A stretch of 42,844 nt of DNA from a bacterium (GTDB lineage: Bacteria; Planctomycetota; J058; JAJDCP01). The notes below the pieces were generated by a model. It was given only the letters and a program-made list of their open reading frames with translations. It was not told where the DNA came from and did not search any database. Position numbers and translations under genes: made by a program. The stretch is from the NCBI GenBank assembly GCA_030428695.1, contig JAUIEM010000019.1, positions 1 to 42,844 on the forward strand. The letters are read 5' to 3'. Positions 8,113-16,404 of this stretch are shown piece after piece (position 1 is the stretch's first letter; every line of letters starts with the position of its first letter).

Positions 8113-8118
8113 AGTCTA
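8113..8118 (-). promoter_or_regulatory. Candidate -10 box (TAGACT) overlapping a stop codon
   Basis: On the minus strand TAGACT begins 49 bases before the ACP GTG. Its TAG is also the stop codon of the upstream DUF2752 gene. TGGACG lies 18 bases upstream as a possible -35. It would start the ACP operon. Confidence 0.5.
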
Positions 8119-8580
8119 CAACGGACTGCGCAGCCACGTCCAGCCTCCGACGCAGAGATTGAACGCCCAGTTGAGGATCAACAGCGTGATCAGGGCGGCG
8201 GCGATGCGATCGCCGAGCCCGAGCGGGAGGAAACGCGGCGCGCCGATCCAGCGCGCGAGGTTGACCAGGAAGATCAGCGCGACGAACACGAACATCGCCG
8301 GCCCGAGCCGGTTGTAGGAGACCGCCTGGCCGAGGTCGCCGTCCGCGGTGCAGACGAAGGAGCGCGTCAGGCCGCAGCCCGGGCAGTTCACCCCCAGCAC
8401 CGCCTGGGAGGGGCAGCAGGGCGGCATCGTCCAGCCGAACACCACCGTGCGCCCGCCGCTCGGCTGAGGCAGCAGCACGCTGGCGACCAGCACGGCGCCG
8501 AAGAACAGCACGTTGCTCAGGTAGTAGCCGCGGCTGCGCTGCCCGGGGGCTTCCACAGAATCTTCGGCGGTCTCTTGCAC
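8116..8580 (-). CDS. DUF2752 membrane protein
   Basis: A 154-residue integral membrane protein with the DUF2752 hallmark CPGCGLTRS after a GVN, and three predicted helices: LSNVLFFGAVLVASVLL, MFVFVALIFLVNLARW and AALITLLILNWAFNL. Two further cysteines precede the motif (PPCCPS). The biochemical function of the family is unknown. I chose the GTG at 8580 because GGAGGAG lies 11 bases upstream and a TTGGCA/GATACT promoter precedes it. The longer ATG frame reaching 8715 runs into the divergent ttcA gene. It is divergent from ttcA. Confidence 0.75.
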   Translation of the reverse strand: MQETAEDSVEAPGQRSRGYYLSNVLFFGAVLVASVLLPQPSGGRTVVFGWTMPPCCPSQAVLGVNCPGCGLTRSFVCTADGDLGQAVSYNRLGPAMFVFVALIFLVNLARWIGAPRFLPLGLGDRIAAALITLLILNWAFNLCVGGWTWLRSPL

Positions 8581-8613
8581 GGCGCGGCGGGCTCCTCCAC
8601 GATGCCGCAGCCC

Positions 8614-8641
8614 AGTATCCGCAATCGCGCCCGGTTGCCAA
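8614..8641 (-). promoter_or_regulatory. Promoter of the DUF2752 gene
   Basis: On the minus strand TTGGCA (8641-8636) and GATACT (8619-8614) are 16 bases apart. The -10 begins 39 bases before the GTG start, as in the other promoters of this window. Confidence 0.5.
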
Positions 8642-8659
8642 GCCCTGTCGGAGGCCGTC

Positions 8660-9496
8660 ATGGTTCCCAAACCCCTCGAGAAGAAGCTCCTGCGCCACCT
8701 CGGCAAGGCGATCACCCGCTACGGGCTGATCGAGGAGGGCGACCGCATCATGGTGTGCGTCAGCGGGGGTAAGGACAGCTACGTGATGCTGCACCTGTTG
8801 CGGCGCATGCAGCAGCGGGCCAAGGTACGCTTCGAGCTACTCGCGGTGCACCTCGACCAGGGCCATCCCGGCTTCCCGGTCGCGAGCATCGAGAGCTTCC
8901 TGACCGAGCACGGCTACGACTTCCACATCGAACGGGAGAACACCTACGCGATCGTCGAGGAGAAGCTCGCCCCTGGCGCGACGCCCTGCTCGCTGTGCTC
9001 GCGCCTGCGTCGGGGGATCCTGTACACGACCGCCCGGCGCCTCGGCTGCGACAAGATCGCCCTCGGCCACCACCGCGACGACGCGATCGAGACCCTGCTG
9101 CTCAACCTGTTCTTCGTCGGCCAGCTCAAGGCGCTGCCGCCGAAGCTGCGCAGCGACGACGGGCGCAACGTCGTCATCCGCCCGCTGATCCTCGCCCCCG
9201 AGGACGCGATCGCCGAGTACGCGCGCGCCCTGCGCTTCCCGATCGTGCCCTGCTCGCTGTGCGACCGCGCCCCGGACCTCAAGCGGCGTAAGATCAAGGA
9301 GCTCCTGACCAGCCTGAGCGAGGCCCATCCCCCGCTGCGGGCCAGCATGGGCCGGGCGCTGCAGAACGTCACCCTCAGCCACCTGCACGACGCGGGGCTG
9401 TTCGACTTCGCCGGCCTGGCCCGGGACGTCGAGGAGGAAGTGGAAGCGGAGGAAGCGGTGGAAGCGGTGGAAGCGGTGGAAGCGGCCGAGCGCTGA
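8660..9496 (+). CDS. ttcA: tRNA 2-thiocytidine synthetase TtcA
   Basis: A 278-residue cytosolic enzyme that thiolates cytidine 32 of tRNA. The PP-loop SGGKDS is at residues 35-40 and activates the base with ATP. The cluster-binding cysteines C110 and C113 (PCSLC) and a later PCSLC near residue 198 match the three cysteines that hold the [4Fe-4S] centre in characterised TtcA. GHHRDDAIET is the conserved middle motif. GGAGG lies 5 bases upstream of the ATG. The last ~25 residues are an acidic Glu/Val/Ala repeat that the family does not need, encoded by a 9-base tandem repeat. The gene converges on the sigma factor gene with only 3 bases between stop codons. Confidence 0.93.
   Translation: MVPKPLEKKLLRHLGKAITRYGLIEEGDRIMVCVSGGKDSYVMLHLLRRMQQRAKVRFELLAVHLDQGHPGFPVASIESFLTEHGYDFHIERENTYAIVEEKLAPGATPCSLCSRLRRGILYTTARRLGCDKIALGHHRDDAIETLLLNLFFVGQLKALPPKLRSDDGRNVVIRPLILAPEDAIAEYARALRFPIVPCSLCDRAPDLKRRKIKELLTSLSEAHPPLRASMGRALQNVTLSHLHDAGLFDFAGLARDVEEEVEAEEAVEAVEAVEAAER
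9431..9487 (+). repeat. 9-bp simple sequence repeat in the ttcA tail
   Basis: Units of GTGGAAGCG or GAGGAAGCG repeat about six times and encode a Val-Glu-Ala tail. The three most distal units are identical, which is what replication slippage produces. Because the unit is nine bases, copy-number change would not shift the frame. Confidence 0.85.
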
Positions 9497-9499
9497 GCT

Positions 9500-10738
9500 T
9501 CAGCCGCAGGCCCGCGCCCGTCCCCGCAGCACCTCCTGCTCCCGCGCGTTCTTCGTCAGCGAGGCCGCCCGCTCGAAGGCGGCGCGGGCCTCGGCGCGGC
9601 GGCCGAGCTTGTCGAGCAGGTCACCGCGCACCGCCGGCAGCAGGTGGTAGCCGTCGAGCACCACGTCGAGCTCGTCGACCAGGGGCAGCGCCTCTTCCGG
9701 ACCGAAGGCAAAGCTGACGGCGACGGCCCGGTTGAGCGCGACGACGGGGGAGCCGGTCGCCTCGACCAGAGCGTCGTAGAGCGCGACGATGCGCTTCCAG
9801 TCGGTCGCCTCGGGAGTCGCGGCCCGGGCGTGGCAGGCGGAGATCGCCGCCTGCAGGGTGTAGGGACCGAGGGGGCGGGCGAGGGACTCGGCCCGTCCGA
9901 GCGCCGCCAGGCCCCGCCGGATCAGCAGCCGGTCCCAGCGGCCGCGGTCCTGCTCGAGCAGCAGGATCGGTGCGCCGGAGGCGTCGGTGCGGGCGCGCGC
10001 CCGCGACTGGTGCAGCTCCAACAGCGCGCACAGCCCGTGGACCTCGGCCTCCTCCGGCGCGAGGCCGGCGAGGATGCGGCCGAGGCGCAGCGCCTCCTCA
10101 CACAGCTCGAGGCGCAGCCAGTTTTCGCCGCGGGTCGCCGCGTAGCCCTCGTTGAAGATCAGGTACACGACCTCGAGCACCGACGGCAGGCGCGCGGACA
10201 GCTCCGCCCCCCGCGGCACCTCGACCGGCACGCGGGCCTCCGCCAGGCTGCGCTTGGCGCGGCTGATGCGCTGGCCGATGGTCGCCGACTTCGTCAGGAA
10301 GGCCCGCGCGATCTCCTCGGTGCTCAGCCCGCCGAGCAGGCGCAGGGTCAGGGCGACCCGGGCCTCCCGGGCGAGGAGGGGATGGCAGGCGATCAGCATC
10401 AGCCGCAGCACGTCGTCGCCGACCTCGTCGTCGAGGGCGGCGTCGAGGTCTTCGGGGGAAGGGTCACGCGCGCGGTAGCGCAGCTCCTCCTCGGCGCGCT
10501 CGTGCAGCTTCCGCCGCCGCAGCTGGTCCCGGGCGCGGTTCTTCGCGACCGTCATCAGCCAGGCCCCCGGCCGCGCGGGGACGCCGTCCGCGGGCCAGCG
10601 CTCGAGGGCAGCGACCAGGGCGTCGGCGGCGAGGTCCTCGGCGCGGGCGAGGTCGCCGACGAGGCGAAGGAGGCCTCCGATCAGGCGCGAGGACTCGATC
10701 CTCCAGACCGCCTCGACCGCCTTGCGCGTCGCCGTCAT
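9500..10738 (-). CDS. ECF sigma factor, ECF42 (DGPF-associated) type
   Basis: A 412-residue alternative sigma factor. Region 2 is at about residues 15-80 (GDLARAEDLAADALVAAL... RPGAWLMTVAKNRARDQLRR). Region 4 with its helix-turn-helix lies about residues 125-175 (LLGGLSTEEIARAF...QRISRAKRSL). The remaining ~220 residues are an Ala/Leu-rich helical extension, the TPR-like C-terminal domain that defines ECF42. YLIFNEGYAA is the family motif at the domain junction. Members usually lack a classical anti-sigma factor and sit beside DGPF/YCII genes, as here: the DGPF gene is 10 bases upstream in the same operon. The C-terminal extension is thought to control activity. The inducing signal is unknown. 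Confidence 0.92.
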   Translation of the reverse strand: MTATRKAVEAVWRIESSRLIGGLLRLVGDLARAEDLAADALVAALERWPADGVPARPGAWLMTVAKNRARDQLRRRKLHERAEEELRYRARDPSPEDLDAALDDEVGDDVLRLMLIACHPLLAREARVALTLRLLGGLSTEEIARAFLTKSATIGQRISRAKRSLAEARVPVEVPRGAELSARLPSVLEVVYLIFNEGYAATRGENWLRLELCEEALRLGRILAGLAPEEAEVHGLCALLELHQSRARARTDASGAPILLLEQDRGRWDRLLIRRGLAALGRAESLARPLGPYTLQAAISACHARAATPEATDWKRIVALYDALVEATGSPVVALNRAVAVSFAFGPEEALPLVDELDVVLDGYHLLPAVRGDLLDKLGRRAEARAAFERAASLTKNAREQEVLRGRARACG

Positions 10739-10748
10739 CGCGGGGGGA

Positions 10749-11180
10749 TCACGACTTCTGCTGCTCGAGCTGGTCGCGCTGGCGCTCGACCTGGTCGCGC
10801 AGCTCGGGCGTCAGCTCCTCCCCGAACTCCTCGAGCTCGAAGACCGGCCGGATCTCGATCACCGATTCCTCGCCCGGCATCGGGTCGGGAATGCGGCGGA
10901 CCCACTCGACCGCCTCTTCCATCGAGCGCACCTGCCACATCCAGTAGCCCGCGATCAGCTCCTTGGTCTCGGCGAAGGGTCCGTCGACGATCGTCTTCTT
11001 GCCGTCGGCCCAGACCAGCCGCTTGCCCTTGCTGCTCGGGTGCAGGCCGCCGCCCTCGAGCATCACGCCGGCCTTGACCAGCTCCTCGTTGTACTTCCCC
11101 ATCGCGGTCAGCAGCTCCGTGCTGGGCATCACGCCCGCTTCGGAGTTCTTCGTCGCCTTGATGATCACCATGACCCGCAT
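10749..11180 (-). CDS. YCII-related DGPF-domain protein
   Basis: A 143-residue dimeric alpha-beta barrel-like protein of the YCII/DGPF family, recognised by the TIVDGPFAETKELIAGYW stretch around residue 65. The last ~25 residues are charged and glutamine-rich. DGPF proteins are the habitual operon partners of ECF42 sigma factors; their reaction is not known. I chose the ATG at 11180 because AAGGAG is 7 bases upstream. An upstream ATG at 11225 lacks a site and lies within the leader. It is the first gene of the two-gene sigma operon. Confidence 0.9.
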   Translation of the reverse strand: MRVMVIIKATKNSEAGVMPSTELLTAMGKYNEELVKAGVMLEGGGLHPSSKGKRLVWADGKKTIVDGPFAETKELIAGYWMWQVRSMEEAVEWVRRIPDPMPGEESVIEIRPVFELEEFGEELTPELRDQVERQRDQLEQQKS

Positions 11181-11253
11181 CGGTCTTCTCCTTGATGTCG
11201 TTCCGTGGTCCGTGCGGTGCTCCACACGCCCGGACCACCGCTTCTACCATCGC

Positions 11254-11280
11254 GACGAACGGGGCCGGGGGCTTTCGACA
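11254..11280 (-). promoter_or_regulatory. Candidate ECF42-dependent promoter of the DGPF-sigma operon
   Basis: On the minus strand TGTCGA (11280-11275) and CGTC (11257-11254) are separated by 17 bases. This agrees with the ECF42 promoter pattern I recall from the literature (TGTCGA at -35, CGA/TC at -10). An A8 tract (11289-11296) just upstream resembles an UP element. It implies that the sigma factor drives its own operon. The leader to the DGPF ATG is about 70 bases. Confidence 0.65.
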
Positions 11281-11302
11281 CGGTCCGGTTTTTTTTCGCG
11301 CC

Positions 11303-11947
11303 CTACTCCCCCCAGAAGCACTCGAAGGCCCACTCCAGCGAGACCGCCCAGCCGCCGTCCGGGGCCTCGCCCGCGATCTCCCGCAGCTGGGCGGCGTTCC
11401 CGAAGGCGGACGGTCGGCCCGTCGCCTCGGTCCAGACCAGCCCGCGCTTCGCCGCCAGGAGGAGCAGCAACCGCACCACCTCGGCGCGCGACTCCCCGTC
11501 GGCCCGCTCCACGAGCTGCCCGACGCTGTGTTGACCGTCGACCTCCGCGACCAGGCCGAGGGCGCCGGGGGAGAGCACGACCGCGGTCCAGGTGTGGGAG
11601 GAGCGGGGGAGGAGCAGCCCCGCCTGCCGTTCCGCGAGCTCGAGAGCGTACAGCCGCCCGTCGAAGAGCTCGTGGCCGGAGCGGCCGGCCTCGTCCGGGT
11701 CGCGAGCGATCCATACCCAGCCGCCGTTGTCCCCGAGGGTCAGGCTGCCGCCGGGGGCCACCGCCTCGACGCGGACGCTCCCCGGCAGCGGGATCCAGTC
11801 CGCGCACGTGGCGACGATCGTGTCGGCGTGCGTATCCCAGAGCTCGAGCAGGCGTGCGGAGTCACGTTCCTCGAGCAGCTCGACGAGGCGGGGCAGCTCC
11901 TGGGCGGCCAGGGGCACCGCGATGAACAGGATGAGGATGCAGCGCAT
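11303..11947 (-). CDS. Exported protein of unknown function
   Basis: A 214-residue product with a signal peptide (MRCILILFIAVPLAAQE, cleavage likely after AA). No family is recognised. The mature part has Trp-rich beta-type segments (GDNGGWVWIARDPDEAG, SSHTWTAVVLSPGALGLVAEV) followed by a helical C-terminus. The position suggests the periplasm or beyond. The ATG is preceded by GAGG about 8 bases upstream. It is divergent from the lipoprotein gene at 12185, across a region with a perfect palindrome and heptad repeats. It precedes the sigma operon on the same strand but is separated from it by the ECF42-like promoter. Confidence 0.7.
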   Translation of the reverse strand: MRCILILFIAVPLAAQELPRLVELLEERDSARLLELWDTHADTIVATCADWIPLPGSVRVEAVAPGGSLTLGDNGGWVWIARDPDEAGRSGHELFDGRLYALELAERQAGLLLPRSSHTWTAVVLSPGALGLVAEVDGQHSVGQLVERADGESRAEVVRLLLLLAAKRGLVWTEATGRPSAFGNAAQLREIAGEAPDGGWAVSLEWAFECFWGE

Positions 11948-11980
11948 GGTTCGACCTCGTCGGGGGGATGCTGGCGGACG

Positions 11981-11996
11981 GGCGCTCCGGAGCGCC
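11981..11996. promoter_or_regulatory. Perfect 16-bp palindrome in a divergent gene region
   Basis: GGCGCTCC followed by its exact reverse complement GGAGCGCC, between the exported-protein gene and the lipoprotein gene. It could be a regulator's operator or a leader hairpin for the minus-strand gene, whose ATG is 33 bases away. Confidence 0.4.
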
Positions 11997-12013
11997 TCGC
12001 CTGCGCGATCGAT

Positions 12014-12045
12014 CATCGACCATCGGTCATCGCGATCGTGATCGC
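12014..12045. promoter_or_regulatory. CATCG heptad repeats plus inverted repeat
   Basis: CATCG occurs at 12014, 12021 and 12028, exactly 7 bases apart. It is followed by GCGATC-GT-GATCGC (12032-12045). Regularly spaced repeats between divergent genes are typical of cooperative regulator binding, but no regulator is identified. Confidence 0.35.
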
Positions 12046-12184
12046 AAACGACCCGCGCCGCCTGGCTGTACGGATCCCGGACATCCAACCGGCACCCGGG
12101 GGTTCCGCCGCGCGGCGGGCGCGCGCTCCCTGGCCGGCACGAGGTTTGGAGGAAGCGGTGTCGACGCCCACCGGAGGACCCGCG

Positions 12185-13936
12185 ATGCGCCCGCTTCCCC
12201 TGCTCCCCCTGCTGCTCATCACCCTCGCCTGCGCCCAGGATCCCTGGGAGCTGCCGACCAGCACCGGCGGCGAGATCGGGCTCGACGACGCCGAGCTGCT
12301 TCGCAACGGCGACTTCTCCCAGGGGGCGGCCGGCTGGTCCCTGCTCGGAGGCGTGAGCGGCGCCGCCCCCGAGGCCGGCTTCGAGGGCCCGGGCGCATCG
12401 CTCCAGGGCAACAGCCTGCTCGGCACGCAGGTCAGCGCGCTGCAGGACGTCTACCTGCCCGCGCGCCTCGACGCGGCGACGCTGTCCTGCCGCTGGCGGC
12501 TGTACGCCGAGGAGGGCTTCCAGGCGCGCCTCGGGAGCTTCTCCATCGCCCTCGCCATCAGCACGGACAGCGGCTGGAACCGGCTCGTCGAGCTGTGCGC
12601 CGTCGACCTGGAGAGCTACCCCGGCCCCACCTGGCAGACCAGCCGCGTGGCGCTCGACGAGGCGGCCCTGGCCGCCCTGAGCGAGGCGGAGCGCGAAGGC
12701 CGGCGCTGCGTCGTCTGGGTCTCCCTCGAGTCCGACATGGTCACCGCCTGCCTCGACGACGTCAGCCTGCGCGCCACCGGCGCCGACCGCCGCCCGGCCC
12801 TCGCCGGCAGCATCGCCTGGGTCGCCGAGGCGGCCGACGGCAGCCTGCAGGTCGGCGTCAGCGCGCCGGACGGCTCGGCGACCCAGGTGCTGTGGAGCTC
12901 GGCACAGCCCGGCGGCTGCCTCGGCCTCGACTGGCGTCCGGACGGCGGCGCGCTGGTGTTCAGCGCCTCGCACGAGATGGCCTGGTCCTGCTTCAGCCAC
13001 GACCTCTACGAGCTGAGCCCGGCGGGCCTGCGGCGGCTGACCAACGCGCCCTCCTTCGCGGCCCTCGAGGAGGCCGGGCTCGCGACCGGCAGCGTCGACG
13101 TCACGGTGCGCAACCTGAGCGGCCAGAACCTCCCGCTGGTCGGCGTCTACGTCCAGGGCGGCCGCGAGCTCGCGACGGTCAGCCTCGCCCCCTACCCGCA
13201 GGCCGGCCACGAGCAGGTCGTGCGGGTGGCCGGCGTCGCGGACCTCGGTCCGGGGGTGTTGCAGACGGTCAGCGCGCGGGTGGCCGGCAAGAGCGTGATC
13301 GCCGCCAACGCGGTCGATGTCGTCGCCGGCGAGGTCGTCGTCCAGGCCGGTGGGATCGGTCTCGGCGACCTGTACAGCTACGCCGCCGCCTCCCCGAGCT
13401 TCCGCTCCGACGGCGGCGCGCTGGCCGTCGCGCTCGGTGGAATCTCCTCGCTGCCCGCCGAAGGCGGCGTGCCGGCGGCGCTCGGCGTCGACGTCTACGG
13501 CTTCGAGCCGGACTTCTCGCCGACGGACGCGCGGCTGCTGTTCGTCGACACCGACTTCTCCGTGCGCCTGTGGACGGAGGACGAGGGCTCCCGGGTCATC
13601 GCCCGGACCGGGACCATGCTCGGTGAGCCGACCTGGCTGCCGGACGCGAGCGGCTTCGTCTGCACCGTCGCTGGCGACCAGGCGGCGAGCAACGTGCTGC
13701 TGTGCGGCCTCGACGGAAGCAGCGTCGCGGTCACCGACGTGTTCCACGAGCGCCTGTCCAGCCCGAGCGTCTCCCCCGACGGCGGCTACCTGGCCTGTGT
13801 GCGCACGCTGCCCGCCGATGCCGCGGGGGTCGCCGCGGGCGAGCTGTGGGTGCTGCGTGGGGGGCATCCCGGCGAGGGCTGGCGGCTGCCGGTCGAGGGG
13901 CGGGTGCTCGCGGCGCGGTGGAGCCGGGCGCGCTGA
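12185..13936 (+). CDS. Predicted lipoprotein with carbohydrate-binding-like, CARDB-like and PD40 repeat domains
   Basis: A 583-residue predicted lipoprotein: MRPLPLLPLLLITLAC ends in a lipobox Cys at residue 16. About residues 35-195 (NGDFSQGAAGW...CLDDVSLRA) look like a galactose-binding/CBM jelly roll. Residues ~200-280 and ~390-583 contain PD40/TolB-like propeller motifs (LDWRPDGGALVF, SPTDARLLFVD, PTWLPDASGFV, SPSVSPDGGYLAC). Between them sits a CARDB-like Ig domain (GSVDVTVRNLSGQNLPLVGV). Such proteins usually bind surface glycans or act as periplasmic scaffolds; no catalytic residues were seen. GGAGG lies 8 bases before the ATG. It converges on the FHA gene. Confidence 0.75.
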   Translation: MRPLPLLPLLLITLACAQDPWELPTSTGGEIGLDDAELLRNGDFSQGAAGWSLLGGVSGAAPEAGFEGPGASLQGNSLLGTQVSALQDVYLPARLDAATLSCRWRLYAEEGFQARLGSFSIALAISTDSGWNRLVELCAVDLESYPGPTWQTSRVALDEAALAALSEAEREGRRCVVWVSLESDMVTACLDDVSLRATGADRRPALAGSIAWVAEAADGSLQVGVSAPDGSATQVLWSSAQPGGCLGLDWRPDGGALVFSASHEMAWSCFSHDLYELSPAGLRRLTNAPSFAALEEAGLATGSVDVTVRNLSGQNLPLVGVYVQGGRELATVSLAPYPQAGHEQVVRVAGVADLGPGVLQTVSARVAGKSVIAANAVDVVAGEVVVQAGGIGLGDLYSYAAASPSFRSDGGALAVALGGISSLPAEGGVPAALGVDVYGFEPDFSPTDARLLFVDTDFSVRLWTEDEGSRVIARTGTMLGEPTWLPDASGFVCTVAGDQAASNVLLCGLDGSSVAVTDVFHERLSSPSVSPDGGYLACVRTLPADAAGVAAGELWVLRGGHPGEGWRLPVEGRVLAARWSRAR

Positions 13937-13961
13937 CGCTCAGCCGCCGCACCCGGGTGGT

Positions 13962-13979
13962 TCGACGGGACTTCGTCGA
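13962..13979. terminator. Possible hairpin between convergent genes
   Basis: TCGACG and CGTCGA form a 6-bp stem around a 6-base loop, just past the lipoprotein stop and before the FHA stop. There is no T-tract on either side, so termination is only a possibility. Confidence 0.3.
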
Positions 13980-13996
13980 GCTCGCATCGGGATGGA

Positions 13997-14479
13997 TCAG
14001 GCGGGGTCGAACAGGCGGCCGGATTCCCACTGCGTCACCGGTCCGATGCGGCTCGGGCGCGGCGGGAGGCCAGGCCTGCGAGGCTTCGGACGGGGCAGGA
14101 AGGCCGACGCGTCCTCGGGATCCTCGAGGATGACGATCCGCGTGCGGCCGATCACGATCTCGTCGCCGGCGAAGAGCTGGGCGTCGTGGGCGCGCCGGCC
14201 GTTGACCTTCAGGCCGTTCTTGCTCTGCAGGTCGCGGACGTACAGGCGCCAGTCCTGCCAGTAGAGCTCCGCGTGGCGGCGGCTGGTGCCGTCGCCCGCG
14301 ACGCCGATGCGCACGTCGCAGTGGGTCGCGCGGCCGAGCTGCAGCGGCCGGTCGGGTAGGCGGTGCTGGCGCGGCGCGCTGCCGGGGACGATGACCAGCA
14401 GCGCACGTGGACGCGTGCCCCGCAAGACCGTCGAAGGGCGAAGAGCCGGAGTCCATCCCGAGCCACGATCCATGTCCAT
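13997..14479 (-). CDS. FHA-domain protein
   Basis: A 160-residue protein with one forkhead-associated domain at about residues 25-117, which binds phosphothreonine peptides. The recognition residues are present: LGR (R50), the SRRHAE loop (S66-H69), SKNG (N88) and a late GDEIVIGR. The N- and C-termini are basic and unstructured. With two large Ser/Thr kinases elsewhere in the window it could read a kinase output, but no direct link is visible. I chose the ATG at 14479 because GGAGGT lies 8 bases upstream. Confidence 0.85.
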   Translation of the reverse strand: MDMDRGSGWTPALRPSTVLRGTRPRALLVIVPGSAPRQHRLPDRPLQLGRATHCDVRIGVAGDGTSRRHAELYWQDWRLYVRDLQSKNGLKVNGRRAHDAQLFAGDEIVIGRTRIVILEDPEDASAFLPRPKPRRPGLPPRPSRIGPVTQWESGRLFDPA

Positions 14480-14640
14480 GCGTGCACCTCCGGCGCTCGA
14501 CGTAGCAACCGGCGTGCCGGGCGTGATGCCGCCGCGGAGGCTCATCCGCGACCCGGCGGAGATGTCTCAGAAGGATACCCGTCTCAGAAGGAGACGCCAG
14601 GCCGTTACACAGGCTTTACCCGCCCGATCGAGCGAGCGAC

Positions 14641-14646
14641 TACACT
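14641..14646 (+). promoter_or_regulatory. Candidate -10 box (TACACT)
   Basis: TACACT begins 36 bases before the ATG at 14677. A TTACCC 19 bases upstream is a weak -35. A short direct repeat GTCTCAGAAGGA lies further upstream (about 14562-14593). Confidence 0.45.
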
Positions 14647-14676
14647 GCAGGCCACCCCCCCTTTCCGGAGGAAGCG

Positions 14677-16371
14677 ATGCGCTCGCGTGTCATCCTGTTC
14701 TGCCTGGCCCTGCTGGCCTGCCCGCTGTCCGCCGATTCCCACGAGCTCGTCCTCGAGACCGAGCGCGTGATCGTGTTCAAGAACGGCTACTGCCTGGTCG
14801 TCAAGCGCGCCCGGGCGCCCCTCTCGCCGGAGGGCGAGGTGTACACCGAAGATGTGCCCGAGGCCGCCGTGCTCGGCTCCTTCTGGGCGCTCGACCGCTC
14901 CGGCCCGCTGCAGGCGATGCGCGCCAGCGAGCAGGTCGAGGAGGTGATGGAGACCACGCGCCTGGCCTGCCGCAGCCACATCGACGTGTTGCGCAGCGCC
15001 CGCGGTCAGGTCGTCCACCTGCGGATGAACGACGACAGCGTGTTCAGCGGCACCGTGCTCGAGGTCCTCGAGCAGCCGGCGGCGCTTCCTCCGCACCTGC
15101 CCGAAGAGCGCGCCCAGGCCGTCCCGCTCGCGCCCCTCTCCGAGGGCCTGTTCGCCCTCGAGACCGCCCTCGGCGTCGAGGTGCTGCAGGCCTCGCAGAT
15201 CAAGACCCTGCGGGTCGCCGCCCCGCGCTTCACCACCGAGCGCCACAGCGTGTGGCAGCGGCGCGCGAAGCGGCTGACCTTCGTCTATCCCGAGCGGAAC
15301 CGGCCGAAGCGGGCCGATCTGCGGCTGTTCTACTTCACCTCCGGCGTGCGCTGGATCCCGACCTACCGGGCCGAGCTCGGGCCGGACGGCCAGGCCTCCC
15401 TCGCGCTGCAGGGCGAGCTGCTCAACGAGCTCGAGGACTTCTCCGCCACGCCGGTCGACCTGGTCGTCGGCGTCCCCCACTTCCGCTTCAAGGACGTGAT
15501 CTCGCCCCTCGCCCTGGAAGCCGCGATGCGTCAGGCCCTGAACCAGGCCGCCCCGCAGCTGATGGGCCAGCAGGCCCTCGGCAACAACTTCAGCAACGCG
15601 ATGTTCACCCAGCGCGCCTCGGAGTTCCGCGCCGCCGATCCGTCCGGCGGCGTGGGCGGCGCGTTGCCGGAGCTCGCGACCCAGAGCTCCCAGGACCTGT
15701 TCGTCTACAGCCTGCCGGAGCTCTCCCTCGAGCGCGGCGCCCGGGCGGCCCTGCCGATCTTCGCGACGGAGGTTCCCTACGAGAGCCTCTACACCTGGGA
15801 CTTCGCCTTCGCCCAGTCGGCGACCGCGGCCGTCGGCGGCGGCAGGGACGGGCCGCTCGCCTTGTCGAGCAACGACATCTGGCACCAGCTGCGGCTCGAG
15901 AACACCACCGAGGTGCCCTGGAGCACCGGTCCGGTGCTGATCATGGAGGGCCCGCTGCCCCTCGCCCAGGAGCTCCTGACCTACACCAGCGCCGGTCGCG
16001 GCGTGCTGGTGCCGGTGACCGTCGCGATCGACGTGCGCGGCGACTACGCGGACGAGGAGGTCGGCCGCACCCCGAAGGCCCTGCACCACCAGGGCTACGA
16101 CTACACCCGCATCGACAAGCGCGGCGCGGTGACCATCACCAACAGCAAGGACGAGCCGGTCCGGCTGCTGTTGACCTGCCAGTTCGGCGGCAGCACCGAC
16201 GCGGTCAGCGACGAGGGCACCGTGCGCCACGGCGACTACATCGCGAGCGACTGGATGCACAACCGCAACAACCACGCGGTCAACCAGCACAGCACCGTGC
16301 GCTGGGAGCTCGAGCTCGCCGCCGGCGCGACGCGCAGCCTGACGGTGGAGTACCACTACTTCACCCGCTGA
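14677..16371 (+). CDS. Exported DUF4139-like protein
   Basis: A 564-residue secreted protein with a signal peptide (MRSRVILFCLALLACPLSA). From about residue 215 it resembles the DUF4139/mucoidy-inhibitor-like family: SGVRWIPTYRAELGPDG, then NELEDFSATPVDLVVGVPHF, and a late beta-sandwich (HQLRLENTTEVPWSTGP, TVEYHYFTR). Residues ~280-345 are a low-complexity Gln/Asn/Ala insert. No enzyme motif is evident, and the family's function is unknown. GGAGG lies 7 bases before the ATG. The next gene, also exported, has its own TAGACT box 33 bases past this stop. Confidence 0.65.
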   Translation: MRSRVILFCLALLACPLSADSHELVLETERVIVFKNGYCLVVKRARAPLSPEGEVYTEDVPEAAVLGSFWALDRSGPLQAMRASEQVEEVMETTRLACRSHIDVLRSARGQVVHLRMNDDSVFSGTVLEVLEQPAALPPHLPEERAQAVPLAPLSEGLFALETALGVEVLQASQIKTLRVAAPRFTTERHSVWQRRAKRLTFVYPERNRPKRADLRLFYFTSGVRWIPTYRAELGPDGQASLALQGELLNELEDFSATPVDLVVGVPHFRFKDVISPLALEAAMRQALNQAAPQLMGQQALGNNFSNAMFTQRASEFRAADPSGGVGGALPELATQSSQDLFVYSLPELSLERGARAALPIFATEVPYESLYTWDFAFAQSATAAVGGGRDGPLALSSNDIWHQLRLENTTEVPWSTGPVLIMEGPLPLAQELLTYTSAGRGVLVPVTVAIDVRGDYADEEVGRTPKALHHQGYDYTRIDKRGAVTITNSKDEPVRLLLTCQFGGSTDAVSDEGTVRHGDYIASDWMHNRNNHAVNQHSTVRWELELAAGATRSLTVEYHYFTR

Positions 16372-16404
16372 GGCGACGGCTTCTCGCGCCGAGGCCCCGC
16401 CTGG

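Noticed and set aside
11192..12184. N-terminal extension of the lipoprotein gene back to 11192
   Set aside because: It would cross an antisense gene and place the signal peptide in the middle. The ATG at 12185 has GGAGG and a proper lipobox signal.
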